From positions 62,001-126,000 of the forward strand of contig CAZBHS010000005.1 of NCBI GenBank assembly GCA_964491915.1: a stretch of 64,000 nt of DNA. Reading direction: 5' to 3'. Every line of letters starts with the position of its first letter. Position 1 is the stretch's first letter. Positions 45,638-55,782 of this stretch are shown here, piece by piece. A program made the position numbers and the translations under genes. A model generated the notes under the pieces. That model was given only the letters and a program-made list of their open reading frames with translations, did no database searches and was not told the origin of the DNA. The DNA is from JAHELQ01 sp964491915. Lineage in GTDB: Bacteria; Acidobacteriota; Aminicenantia; UBA2199.

Positions 45638-46930
45638 TCATTCTGCGAGGGAAACTTCCAGGATTAGGATATCCTCCAGTTTTTGGTTGGGGAAGATTGT
45701 ACCGTCTTTTTCGTAGCGCTTCCATTGACTGTTGGCGATGTAGAAGAGATGGTCGTCTACCAGGACACCGAGGGTGGGTTCGTCGAAATGTGGATTGTCG
45801 CGCTCCAGGATCCGGACCCTTTCGACTTTTTTGAATTCTTTGTCCAGGAAGAATTGACTCACTCTCATGGGGGTCACACCGTTCTGAATGCCCACCAGGC
45901 TATTGTTGTAAAAATAAAGTCCGTCGATTCCCACCAGCGGCGCTTCCATCGAGTGCTCGATCTTCCAGAGGATCTTCTTCTCGATAGTATCGACCACATA
46001 AACGCCGCTACCGTACTCTTCAATAAAGAGATAGTTGCCGTCCGGGGAAAAGTCCAGGCCCTGGAGTGAGTAAAAGGAATCGCTGGCGATGATAGCTTCG
46101 AGCTTCCCTGTCGGCGGATGATAGCGATAGACAATGTTTGCCGAGCTGTCGGTGGCATAGACATCGCCATTGGGATGGATCGCCAGGTCTCCCAGCATAT
46201 GATTTCCCTCTTGGCGCAATACTTTTTTACCGACACATTGGCCGGTCTCGAGATTGAAGCCCACAATCGCTGTTCGCCCTTTGTATTCCGGTTTGTATCC
46301 GGTCATATGGGGAATGGCCACAGTGGTGATCCACAATAACCTGCGTTTGGAATCGATTTTCAAGCCCATCACCGCGTCCAGCCCGTCTTTGCCGGTTGTG
46401 ACAAAATCTTGTAGCTCTCCCTTCTTGTCTCGCCGTAGAATCTTCCGGTGATGCACACTTCCAATATAAAAGCATCCGGCCTTCGGATCAAATGCAATGG
46501 ATTCCGGGTGCACATCCCGTTGCTTGATAACGAACGCGGTTCGGCTATTGAGCACCGGCCTCCGTAGAGCCTCCGCGGCAGCGACAACCGCTTTGAATTC
46601 CGGGAGCGGTTGCAACCATTTAAAATAAGGGTCTGCGACAATTTTTTCAGAGGCGTAGAGGGGCAACGTTTTCTTCAAAGACAGCAGCGTGTTTTTTTGG
46701 TCTTTGTTCAACGAATAAGCGACGGAGAGATTGTACATCACCACCCGGTTGTAAGGCCTGAGTCGTTCCAATTCACGGTATAAATTCAGAAAACGCTTAT
46801 AATCTTTTACTTTGTAAGCTTTCTGAGCCTCGGTATACAATTCGCCCGGAGTTTTTTTCGATTGGGCCGGGAGACATGTCACTCCCAAAATAACCAGCAG
46901 TAAAAACGCTTTTAGTAACATTCCTCTCAT
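45638..46930 (-). CDS. Secreted TPR / beta-propeller (SMP-30/NHL-like) protein
   Basis: About 430 aa from the ATG at 46930, chosen because GGAG lies 7 bases upstream. A signal peptide (LLKAFLLLVILGVTCLPAQS) is followed by a ~100-residue helical, TPR-like part (ELYTEAQKAYKVKDYKRFLN, YNLSVAYSLN). The six-bladed propeller-like domain from about residue 125 has repeats such as DVHPESIAFDPKAGCFYIGS, LGDLAIHPNGDVYATDSSA and LQGLDFSPDGNYLFIEEYG. SMP-30-like propellers are lactonases or binding proteins, and catalytic metal residues cannot be assigned with confidence. It is monocistronic. Confidence 0.82.
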   Translation of the reverse strand: MRGMLLKAFLLLVILGVTCLPAQSKKTPGELYTEAQKAYKVKDYKRFLNLYRELERLRPYNRVVMYNLSVAYSLNKDQKNTLLSLKKTLPLYASEKIVADPYFKWLQPLPEFKAVVAAAEALRRPVLNSRTAFVIKQRDVHPESIAFDPKAGCFYIGSVHHRKILRRDKKGELQDFVTTGKDGLDAVMGLKIDSKRRLLWITTVAIPHMTGYKPEYKGRTAIVGFNLETGQCVGKKVLRQEGNHMLGDLAIHPNGDVYATDSSANIVYRYHPPTGKLEAIIASDSFYSLQGLDFSPDGNYLFIEEYGSGVYVVDTIEKKILWKIEHSMEAPLVGIDGLYFYNNSLVGIQNGVTPMRVSQFFLDKEFKKVERVRILERDNPHFDEPTLGVLVDDHLFYIANSQWKRYEKDGTIFPNQKLEDILILEVSLAE

Positions 46931-47046
46931 GATCACGCTCCGCAGATGCAATCATAACATTCAAAGAACGAAAAAACAACGCTATAAATTATTACTTTAT
47001 TTATAAACCAGTTTTTGTTATAATGTTGATTCGCGGAGGTAAATGA

Positions 47047-47691
47047 ATGAAAATATTTTTGGATACAGCCAATGTCGATGAAATCAAACAGGGCATTGAA
47101 TATGGAATCGTAGATGGAGTGACCACAAATCCCTCTTTGGTGGCTAGAGAAGGTAAAGGCTTTCTTCCACTGATCAAAGAAATCATTTCGATCGTACCGG
47201 GTCCGGTTTCTGTGGAAGTCACAGCCACCGATGCCGACGGCATGATAAAGGAAGCGAAAGAATACGCCAAAATTTCGGAAAACGTCGTCATCAAGGTTCC
47301 CATTAACTTAGAAGGATTGAAGGTAATCAAAAAATTATCGGGTCAGAACATCAAAACGAATTGCACCCTGATTTTCTCTCCTTCGCAGGCATTATTGGCG
47401 GCAAAGGCCGGCGCCACCTATGTCTCTCCTTTCGTCGGTAGAATCGACGATATTTCCGGCAGTGGTATGGAATTAGTCGAAACTATCTCCCAGATCTTCG
47501 ACAACTACTCCATCGAAACAGAAATCATCGTTGCCAGCATTCGCCACCCTCTCCACTTTGTACAGTCGGCTATGATCGGTGCGGATGTCGCGACGATCCC
47601 ACTCTCTACATTCAGCAAATTATTGAATCACCCACTCACAGACATTGGGATGGAGAAATTTTTAAAAGATTGGGAGAAGGTCGCCAAATAA
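47047..47691 (+). CDS. fsa: Fructose-6-phosphate aldolase / small transaldolase
   Basis: A 214-aa class I aldolase of the short transaldolase (FSA/TalC) group, cytosolic, acting in the non-oxidative pentose phosphate pathway or on fructose 6-phosphate. MKIFLDTANVDEI opens the barrel, DGVTTNPSL is the family signature, and the Schiff-base Lys is K83 in VIKVP. The length is normal for the group. GGAGGT precedes the ATG and a TATAAT lies about 30 bases upstream. The tamB-like gene follows after 11 bases, so both may share a transcript. Sequence alone does not separate transaldolase from FSA activity. Confidence 0.93.
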   Translation: MKIFLDTANVDEIKQGIEYGIVDGVTTNPSLVAREGKGFLPLIKEIISIVPGPVSVEVTATDADGMIKEAKEYAKISENVVIKVPINLEGLKVIKKLSGQNIKTNCTLIFSPSQALLAAKAGATYVSPFVGRIDDISGSGMELVETISQIFDNYSIETEIIVASIRHPLHFVQSAMIGADVATIPLSTFSKLLNHPLTDIGMEKFLKDWEKVAK

Positions 47692-47702
47692 GAACAATAC
47701 AG

Positions 47703-50700
47703 TGTCGCGTAAATTAAAGATCTTCATTTCTTTTTTTTTATACTTTTTGTCCTGATAGCTTTAGCGTATGGGATCAAACTGTATGTATTCCAGGAAATTA
47801 ACGAAAAGTTAGAGAGAAAGATCAAGTTTTCCGATCTCTCTCTCTCTCTCTTTCCCCCAGGCCTAAACATAAAAGACATCAAAAACTTCCCCATCAATCA
47901 CGACAATATCGTTTCATTCGAGCGTGCTAGCGTTGGAATTCCCTTTTCATCAATTTTTTCAAAAAATAAACGCTTAGACCTCACCATCATCCGTCCCAGA
48001 ATTATCATTAGCAGTAAAACGCTACGCCGGCAGAAGAAACCGTCTGCGCAACAAAAATTGCCCTTCAAAATCAACAGAATCTTCATCCAGGACGGAGAAT
48101 TTTTTTATAACGAAAAAAAACTCAATATTACGATCCTAAAATTGAATGTCCGCTCGCAAGAGACAGCAAACGACGCCCCATACCAAATCGAATCGCCGCA
48201 CTTAAAATTGAGGTTTCCGATTAGCGGCGACATTGTGACGCTAGAAGGACAAGTCAAAGCGGAAGTGGTGGAAAAAGACGACCACTACAGGATCACCAGA
48301 TTCCAATGGGATACCCAAATTCTAAAGATCAAAGCCAATGGGAAGGTGCACAAAAACGGCGGTTTCGAACTAAAGGCGTTCGCCCAGGACGACCCCTGGC
48401 AAGTCATCGAACCCATTATCGGCTCAATAGCTCCCAGAGGCTACATCTATAGCAGCGCCCGAATCAATAAGACTGGGGATAATCCGTTGATTGTCGAGGG
48501 GAGATTTAGATTTAACAATGTCGCCATCGATGAAGAGGAGTTTGAAGACTTCACCGGAATAGTGCGTTACAACGCCGATACAAAAGACCTCACTTTAAAC
48601 AGCCGTATTTTCTCCGGTCCAACGGAATCTCGCCTTAAAGTCAATTCCCACCCGGGTTTGGTAACGGTTTCCCTAAAAAACATGAAAGCCGACAAACTCT
48701 GTAAAGTCATTGATATTTATGATGACGTCCCACTGGGTGGGATCCTGAAAACAGCCGATATAAAAATCCGCGGCCGTGAGATCGAGGGAACCGCGGAAGT
48801 CGATTCCGACGAAACGAACCAAACTGATTTCAAAATAAAAGGGAATCTCGATTTCTCATTCAATTCCAAGAGCAAGCAGACACGCTTCCATTCCGATTAT
48901 CTGGAAACCGAGATGGGTACATTTTCAATCACAGGTTTGATAAAACCGAAGCAGAAATTTCTATCTATCAATCTAGCCGCCAATCTTTTCGAATTGAAAC
49001 AATTGCATGACTATACGTCATTTTTTGCCGATCTCGACCTGGACACCTGGAATCTCAACCAGGGAAACGGCACCCTAACCCTTGATTTAAGAAAGAACGG
49101 CAAATCCCTGAACTTCGATTGCCGACTGGACTTCAAAAACTTCTATTCAGGCCGGGAACCCATCGCCTCACTAACTGGAAAGCTTCAAGCAAAGGACAGT
49201 ATCATAGAGGGCGACTTCGATGTCGTCGATCCGAGTCTCAGTGGAAAGGCGGGAATTTTCGTAGATAAAAAGGGAACCACGATTCGTTTCAGTGAATTGA
49301 AAGGCGAAAGCGCTAAGATATTCAATATCCTGAACCTGGATATTCCATTGGAAGGGGAAATCACCGGAACAGCCAGTTATTCAAACCCGGCGGGGAAAAA
49401 ACTCCCACTCATCGAAGGAGAATTCCAATCACCGCTGGCCACCTTCACTATATTCAACTTCCAGCAGGCAAAGGGCTCGTTTAAGAGCGATACCAAATCA
49501 GTCTCCCTGGACAATTTGGAATTTCTTTACCACAAGGGCAAAGGAAACGCGGACATATTTCTCGATTACCAAAACCTAAAGTACAAAGTGAAAGCAGACA
49601 TCATGGGAATCGACCTGATGGATATGACCGGCCAAATTAGAGGCAGCGGCGATATAAATCTATCCGGTAGCGGCGCGTTCGAAACGGATCCGATCGAAGT
49701 GGACTATAGGATGCACAATGTGTTGTACTTCGAAGATAGATCATTTGATGTGTCGGCGAAGGCCAGGATCTTCACCAATTTTTCCGACTTCAACATAGAA
49801 TCCTCAGGTGAGTTGGTAACCGCCAACACCAGGTCCCCGCTCAGCATTATTTTTAAGAAAGAAACCGACCGATACACCGGCTCTTTCAACTTAAAACTCA
49901 AAGATATCAATCAACTCACCCCCTGGAAGAACAATACCGGCGAGATGGACCTGGACGGCCAAATCTTGACTGACCGGCAAGGGAGAATCAACTTGCGCGG
50001 CCTGGCTACATTCCATGGTAAAGCGCTGGCATTCCCCAATTTCTCCCATGCCTTGACAGACTTTCAAGGTTTTGTTACCTTTCAAGACGGAAAATTCTCA
50101 TTAAAATCGCTACAAGGGAAAATGGGAGAAGGGAAAGTTGAAGGGAATGGCTTTGTGGAGGTCAGCGACGGAGTGTTGAAGAACTTGCTCTTAAGCTTTT
50201 CAGGGAAAGAGATGACGCTCTACCCCATGGATAGGGCCTCTTGCACGCTGAATGCCGACTTGAACATAAAATATCGGGACAAACGGCTATTGCTACAAGG
50301 TAACCTGAATTTTTTATCGGCTCTGTGGGAGCGGGAAATAGACGAAGGCATCTCGTTTTATACAAATCCCGAGATATCATCGGAAGAATCAAAAATTATG
50401 GATATGCTGGATTTCGACCTCAAATTGTCGGGCAACGGCGATATCCGCATGATTAATAGTTTCGGCAATATCAGCGGAAATTTCGATCTCTATCTAACCG
50501 GAACCCCTGGATATCCGGTTATCACCGGGACAATCCAGAGTCGCCAGGGCGAGGTCTACTTCTCCGACCGCAAATTCAATCTGATTAAAGCCAAATTGGT
50601 GTTTAACAATAAATATGCAATCGACCCCATCCTGCACATGCAATCGGAAAGCTTCATAAAAAATTACCGCATTAAATTCAACGTCAATGGAACCGCCTCC

Positions 50701-51123
50701 CAGCCAAAACCCATATTCCAATCATCGCCGCCCCTACCGCAACAAGACATCCTGGCATTGATCTCTTTGGGTGAACTATTCAAACGGCCCGCCTCCTCGG
50801 AAATGAGTTCTCAAATCGGCAGCACTGGGCTCGCCACTACGGCTTTGATCGAAAGAATCCAGAAACGGGCAAAAAAATTCGGTATCGATATCTTGAAACT
50901 TGATCCCATTATAGCCGGGACTTCGCGAGAGGGCGCTTCCCGCCTCACGGTGGGAACCAACATCGCAAAGGGAGTGATCCTGGTTTACTCGACAAACATT
51001 TCCAATGTCAGACAAGAAATTTATTACATTCAATATCAACTCTCCCCCTCCCTCTCTTTGATCGGAATGCGGAATGAAGACGGTCGTTTTAGCCTGGACC
51101 TCCGTTTCAGGAAAAGGAATTGA
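47703..51123 (+). CDS. TamB-like (DUF490/AsmA) translocation protein, probable frameshift at poly-T
   Basis: From 47719 to the stop at 51121 one frame runs without interruption, but its first usual start is a TTG at 48058, too late. A GTG at 47703 in another frame begins SRKLKIFIS and joins the main frame if one T is removed from the T8 tract (47732-47739). That restores a signal-anchor helix (FFILFVLIALAYGIKLYV). The ~1,140-residue product is beta-rich and ends in a typical TamB domain (GTPGYPVITGTIQSRQGEVY, DILALISLGE). TamB-like proteins span the periplasm and move phospholipids or help Omp85 proteins, matching the Omp85 gene next door. A (TC)8 tract also lies near the start. The frameshift may be real, phase-variable or a sequencing error. 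Confidence 0.75.
47732..47739 (+). repeat. T8 homopolymer at the frameshift point of the tamB-like gene
   Basis: Eight T residues at codon ~10-13 of the restored gene; removing one joins the GTG-started frame to the main frame. Confidence 0.8.
47835..47850 (+). repeat. (TC)8 dinucleotide tract within the tamB-like gene
   Basis: Eight TC units encoding alternating Leu/Ser at about codons 45-49. The present length keeps the frame; a gain or loss of units would break it. Confidence 0.85.
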
Positions 51124-51124
51124 C

Positions 51125-53812
51125 ATGAGACGAATCGCATTGCTATTGTTGCTCCTACCGATTATACTCTCGGCGACATCGCTGCAAAGTTATAAGATAA
51201 AAAATATCTACCTTCAATTCGATAACGAAGCGGCTGCCAAAGACACGGAAAACTACCGCTCTCTGATCAATTGCCTGGCGGGGGATCCGTTCAATTACCG
51301 TAAAATCCGGCAGAGTATGGAAAACCTCTACAAAACAGACTCCTTCGAAAACATTGAAATAAAAGTCGAAAAATTAGCGAACAAAGAGCTCAACCTCTAT
51401 TTTTTCCTGAAATTGAAATGGCGGATCAAAGATATAAAAATTAAAGAAAAATCTCCATTTAAAAAAAGCAAAATCCGCAAAGCCATATTTTCCTTACAAA
51501 AGAACACCTCCTTTGACAATTCCAAATTAGAAACAGCCGTCGAAGAGATTAGAAACTTCTTCCAGGGCCGCGGCTATTATAATCCCATCATTCATCACTC
51601 GTTGGAAAAAGATCCGGCTACGTCCTCATTGGTCATTAAATTTGACATTGAAAACGGATCGATGACCCGGATCAACTCAATTGATTTCAAGGTCAACAAC
51701 CCGGAATACAAACAATATATCGCCCGTTTTTTCAATGTAAACCAATACAAACCCCTGGACATTCAAAAAAAAATAGAGAAACTCAGAGTTGAGTTAAAAA
51801 AGCGGAAATACTACTTTCCCGAAATCAATTTAACAGAAAATTTTTTAAATAGCGACAAATCATCGGTTGACATTATCATCGATGTAAACCTCGGTTATCA
51901 ATATATCTTCAAGTTTGCCGGCATGAAGGAAAAAATCGACTTGATCGCCACGGTCTGGTCGCGTAAAGTGTTCGAAAAGTGGGCGGAACGGGAAAGCAAG
52001 GCGAGAATACTGGACCACCTCAAGAACAAAGGCTTTCTCGATGCCACGGTCGAATCGAAGATCGAAGTGATAGATTCCCAAAAATTGATTACCTTTACAG
52101 TAAACAAAAACCAGAAATACATCCTCGGCCGCATTTCGTTCTCCGGCAACACATCAATACCCACAACCAAACTCAAGGAAATCGTGACCAGCGACGAGCA
52201 TGTCTACGACCGGGTGTTCAACCTCAGGGCCGATAATCTGCAAATAGACCTGGAAGTATTGAAACTATTTTATTATTCCAACGGCTTCCCGTTTATTAAA
52301 ATCAATATGATCCCGAATTTTGTCGATAATATCGCCAATATAAGATTTCAGATCCAGGAAGGGAAAAAGGTCGGCATCGAATCGATTTTGTTCAAGGGCA
52401 ACACCCAGTTTTCATCTAAAGAATTAGCCTCCCATATCAAAACCAAAGTCAACGGCCCCTATGTGGAGCAACCATTCACCAACGACATCCAGAGAATACG
52501 GGATTTGTACCTGGACCAGGGATACCCTGACATCAAGATAAAGGCTGAAGTTTCTCCCGGTACAAACAAATCCATCTTGCTCACTATCCAGGAGGGCACC
52601 CGCTTCATGATGGGAGACCTGATTGTCTTTGGAGCGTCTTCTTCACAAAAAAAATTAATCGAGAGCCTATTCCCCATACGACGACAAAATCCCTACAACC
52701 AATCGAATATCGCCCAATTCCGAACCGAGATAGAAAACAGTTCCATCTTCAGCGACTTGAAAATCGATACCATCCGGCGGGGAAACCATAGTATGGACGT
52801 CATCGTGAAGGTGACACCCAATCGCAGCACATTTTACGGCTTTGGTATCGGGTGGGAAAACAGTCGCGGTCTTCGGGGCTCAGCCCGCTGGACCTTTGAA
52901 TACCAGGAACAAAACATTTTCAATACCTATTCCACTTTTGCCGCCCTATTTCAGATCGGAACAAAAGAAGACAGAATCGGCATCTCATACGAATCCCCCT
53001 ATTTTTTCCGACGGAGATTGAACTCCTCGCTACTCATCTGGAACGAGAACGAAACCTACCCCAGCTATAAATTCAACCGCCAGGGAATTGGAGAATCCTT
53101 GAGTAAACGACTCACCTCCAATTCCTATATCATGGCATCCTTGAAATGGTACCGTACAACCCTCAAAGAGCTGGAAGTCACAGAATCCGGCGTTGACCAG
53201 ATAGACAACCCCTTCGACACCACGGCGTTTTCATTGGCCTATATCATAGAAAACCGCGACGATCCATTTAATCCTAGCACCGGGGAATTCTTTTCTTCCA
53301 ACATTAAAATCGGTTTCCCATTGTTGGAAAAAGATTACTCTTTTTTCAAATTCCTGTGGAGCTATCAGAAAAACTTCAGATTCCTGAAACGGGGTTCGCT
53401 GGCATTTTCGGTTCGCAATGGGTTTGCCGCCGGCGACATGTCGATCACCGAACGCTTCTTCGCTGGAGGTATCCACACCTTCAGAGGCACTTACAATGAT
53501 CGGCTGGGGCCAATCGACCCGGAGACCCATGAACCCAGAGGAGGAAACGCGCTGGTGCTGTTCAATATCGAAGCCACCTTCCCCCTGGAAGTATTCCCTA
53601 TCAACGGCCTCTATTATTGTATTTTCGCCGATGTGGGGAACGTGTTTTGGCGAGCCAGCGATTTTGACATCAACAAGGTGGAACGGGCAATCGGATTCGG
53701 CATCAAATACAGAACACCCCTCGGCCCCCTGCGCCTCGACTTTGCCTACAATCTCAGGGAACTGGCAGAAAACAACTTTCTCATCCATATAGGAATCGGC
53801 AATGTCTTATAA
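51125..53812 (+). CDS. Omp85 family outer-membrane assembly protein (BamA/TamA)
   Basis: About 895 aa from the ATG at 51125, which gives a clean signal peptide (RRIALLLLLLPIILSATS). Several POTRA domains follow (about residues 25-520; for example SFSGNTSIPTTKLKEIV and ILFKGNTQFSSKELASHI), then a 16-strand-type beta barrel with FGIGWENSRGLRGSA, the lid-loop motif FRGTYN and a C-terminal strand GPLRLDFAYNLRELAE. Omp85 proteins insert beta-barrels into the outer membrane. Pairing with a TamB-like gene upstream suits TamA; five or so POTRA domains and a SurA-like gene downstream suit BamA. It overlaps the next gene by 11 bp. Confidence 0.88.
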   Translation: MRRIALLLLLLPIILSATSLQSYKIKNIYLQFDNEAAAKDTENYRSLINCLAGDPFNYRKIRQSMENLYKTDSFENIEIKVEKLANKELNLYFFLKLKWRIKDIKIKEKSPFKKSKIRKAIFSLQKNTSFDNSKLETAVEEIRNFFQGRGYYNPIIHHSLEKDPATSSLVIKFDIENGSMTRINSIDFKVNNPEYKQYIARFFNVNQYKPLDIQKKIEKLRVELKKRKYYFPEINLTENFLNSDKSSVDIIIDVNLGYQYIFKFAGMKEKIDLIATVWSRKVFEKWAERESKARILDHLKNKGFLDATVESKIEVIDSQKLITFTVNKNQKYILGRISFSGNTSIPTTKLKEIVTSDEHVYDRVFNLRADNLQIDLEVLKLFYYSNGFPFIKINMIPNFVDNIANIRFQIQEGKKVGIESILFKGNTQFSSKELASHIKTKVNGPYVEQPFTNDIQRIRDLYLDQGYPDIKIKAEVSPGTNKSILLTIQEGTRFMMGDLIVFGASSSQKKLIESLFPIRRQNPYNQSNIAQFRTEIENSSIFSDLKIDTIRRGNHSMDVIVKVTPNRSTFYGFGIGWENSRGLRGSARWTFEYQEQNIFNTYSTFAALFQIGTKEDRIGISYESPYFFRRRLNSSLLIWNENETYPSYKFNRQGIGESLSKRLTSNSYIMASLKWYRTTLKELEVTESGVDQIDNPFDTTAFSLAYIIENRDDPFNPSTGEFFSSNIKIGFPLLEKDYSFFKFLWSYQKNFRFLKRGSLAFSVRNGFAAGDMSITERFFAGGIHTFRGTYNDRLGPIDPETHEPRGGNALVLFNIEATFPLEVFPINGLYYCIFADVGNVFWRASDFDINKVERAIGFGIKYRTPLGPLRLDFAYNLRELAENNFLIHIGIGNVL

Positions 53813-54470
53813 AATAGTTCAGATCATAGGTGTTTTTTTCTTAATAACCATCCTGACATTACCCGTGTACGCCCAAGAACCTCAGGTAAGACTTGTAAGT
53901 ATCGATAAAATCGCAGCAGTGGTGAATGATGAAATCATCACATTGACCGACATCGACAAATACATCCAGATATACCCTGTCTTCCGCTCCGTTGAAGAAT
54001 CGGAAGATTATCTGTATGAACGGGTTCTCAAAGAATTAATCCACAACAAGGCTGTGTCGCTTGAATACCAGAGTCAATTCATCCTGACAGACGAGGATTA
54101 TGAAAAGATCCAAACCCAGGTTGTGAAAAAAGCCGGCTCATTTCAGAACCTAATGCAGATACTCAAATCATTCGACATGGAATGGCAGGATTTCAAAGAA
54201 TTTATCAGGGAAAAAGTCATCTTCGAAAAGGTGGTGCGTGAAAACTTTCAGATGAAGATCACCGTCCAGTTCAAAGAAATCGAGGAGTTTTACAACCAGG
54301 TTTATTTGCCCACCCAGAAAAAGCTCAACCTCCAACCCCGCTCAATCATCGAAATGGCCCCCCTGATAGAGATGCACCTCCGAAAAATCAGTACAACCGC
54401 AAGTCTTTCCGGCTGGTTGCAGGAAGTGATGACCTCATATAGAGTCTTAAACTTGCTAAAGGAAGAGTAA
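53802..54470 (+). CDS. SurA-N-like periplasmic chaperone without a PPIase domain
   Basis: A 222-aa protein with a signal peptide ending near VYAQE. The SurA N-terminal pattern IDKIAAVVNDEIITLTDIDKY follows, then helical chaperone segments (LYERVLKELIHNKAVSLEY, DFKEFIREKVIFEKVV). The parvulin PPIase domain that usually follows is absent, and the C-terminal helix (SLSGWLQEVMTSYRVLNLL) corresponds to the helix that closes the SurA core. It would hold unfolded outer-membrane proteins for the Omp85 protein encoded just upstream, with which it overlaps by 11 bp. Confidence 0.82.
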   Translation: MSYKIVQIIGVFFLITILTLPVYAQEPQVRLVSIDKIAAVVNDEIITLTDIDKYIQIYPVFRSVEESEDYLYERVLKELIHNKAVSLEYQSQFILTDEDYEKIQTQVVKKAGSFQNLMQILKSFDMEWQDFKEFIREKVIFEKVVRENFQMKITVQFKEIEEFYNQVYLPTQKKLNLQPRSIIEMAPLIEMHLRKISTTASLSGWLQEVMTSYRVLNLLKEE

Positions 54471-54484
54471 AACGAGGAGTGAAA

Positions 54485-55450
54485 ATGAATTTATTTAAGA
54501 ATATCGAAAAAAAATGGATCCAGGATATAAAGGTTGGGGACCAACTGGATGAATTCTACAGGATTGTGGAAATCAGTAAAAAATTGAAACGCGACGGCGC
54601 TCCGTTCCTGACATTGGTCTTGATGGACAAAACCGGACGCGCCCCCGCAAAGGTTTGGGACAACGTTGAAAAATACCAATCTCTGATCCGCGATGGAGAA
54701 ATTTACCGGGTAACAGGATTGGTCACTGAATATAAGGGCAAAAAGGAGATACGGGTTGACCGTCTCAACACACCTCCCAATGAAAGCGACATTAATGCGG
54801 AAGACTACACTGAGGAGGCGGCGTTCGACACCGAATCACTCTTCGACAACATGATCGCGTTGGTGAAAAAAAACCTTCAAAACACTCACCTCTTGCAACT
54901 GGTGGACATGTTTGCCGCAGAATACAAAACGACTTTTCAAAACCACTACGGAGCACAGAAGATTCATCACGCTTACCTGGGCGGATTATTGGAGCACACC
55001 TATTCCATTGTCCAATTAGCCGTCAAAATTGCGGATCATTACCGCCTGGATAAAGACATTCTTTTGACAGGAGCATTATTCCATGACGCGGGCAAAATGT
55101 TCGAATTCACCTCAGCGCCAGCGGTAGGTATTACATTGGAAGGGGGGCTTTTGGGACATCTAATCATCGGGAACGATTTATTTACCAAACTGAAAAACAA
55201 AATTACCGGCTTTCCCGAAGAATTGGCAATCATGGTGCGGCACCTCATCATATCCCACCACGGCGAAAAGGAATTCGGCTCTCCGGAAATACCCAAAACC
55301 CGTGAAGCTTACGCTCTTCATGTAATAGATTTACTGGATTCAAAGATAAAAATCTTTGAACGGATCATCGAAGACGCGGATAAAAACCAGATGTTTTCAG
55401 ACTATATCCCGATATTGGAACGGCGTATTTTTATTCCGGAAGGGGAATGA
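54485..55450 (+). CDS. YhaM-like OB-fold / HD-domain 3'-5' exonuclease
   Basis: About 321 aa. The ATG at 54485 is chosen because GAGGAG ends 5 bases before it; the GTG at 54479 lies within that site. An OB-fold (FLTLVLMDKTGRAPAKVWDN, YRVTGLVTEYKGKKEI) covers about residues 15-95, then an HD phosphohydrolase domain with HHAYLGGLLEHT, ALFHDAGK and the later HLIISHHGEKEFGSP. This is the layout of YhaM (CbpA-type) exoribonucleases. It is cytosolic, sits in the same operon as the envelope genes, and overlaps the next gene by 4 bp. Confidence 0.85.
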   Translation: MNLFKNIEKKWIQDIKVGDQLDEFYRIVEISKKLKRDGAPFLTLVLMDKTGRAPAKVWDNVEKYQSLIRDGEIYRVTGLVTEYKGKKEIRVDRLNTPPNESDINAEDYTEEAAFDTESLFDNMIALVKKNLQNTHLLQLVDMFAAEYKTTFQNHYGAQKIHHAYLGGLLEHTYSIVQLAVKIADHYRLDKDILLTGALFHDAGKMFEFTSAPAVGITLEGGLLGHLIIGNDLFTKLKNKITGFPEELAIMVRHLIISHHGEKEFGSPEIPKTREAYALHVIDLLDSKIKIFERIIEDADKNQMFSDYIPILERRIFIPEGE

Positions 55451-55773
55451 ATGGGAACGGTCCGATGATGCAACAATGCCCATACTGCCGTTCGGAAAAT
55501 ATTCTTCCGTTTGAGGAGGAGGGGAGCCATAACGGGGATCAAACCTTTATCACCATTTTACTGTCCGCCCTCGCCATCATTGGCACCTATTTCCTGTTCC
55601 TGATGATTTCCTATATCAATTATCCTTTGATGGTTATTATCATGATCGTAGTCATCTCATACATACTCCGGCGCCAGGATAAAAAAAAGAAGAAAAAAAT
55701 AAAAATCCAGGCAGATAAAGATTATATCTGCCTGGATTGCAATTCTAATTTCACATTGACAGTAGAACGGTAA
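55447..55773 (+). CDS. Small membrane protein with split zinc ribbon
   Basis: A 108-aa protein: a CPYC knuckle (Cys11, Cys14), two membrane helices (TILLSALAIIGTYFLFLMIS and PLMVIIMIVVISYIL), a run of Lys residues (RRQDKKKKKKIKI) and a second knuckle CLDC. Both knuckles would face the cytosol and could join into one zinc ribbon. It starts in the ATGA overlap with the YhaM-like gene. The 3' part of the coding sequence forms a perfect 14-bp hairpin. No family is recognised and the function is unknown. Confidence 0.72.
   Translation: MNGNGPMMQQCPYCRSENILPFEEEGSHNGDQTFITILLSALAIIGTYFLFLMISYINYPLMVIIMIVVISYILRRQDKKKKKKIKIQADKDYICLDCNSNFTLTVER
55704..55738. repeat. Perfect 14-bp inverted repeat inside the zinc-ribbon gene
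   Basis: Arms 55704-55717 and 55725-55738 are exactly complementary around the seven-base loop AAGATTA, within codons for KIQADKDYICLDC. There is no T run after it, so it is not a standard terminator. Confidence 0.8.
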
Positions 55774-55782
55774 CTCCGTTCT

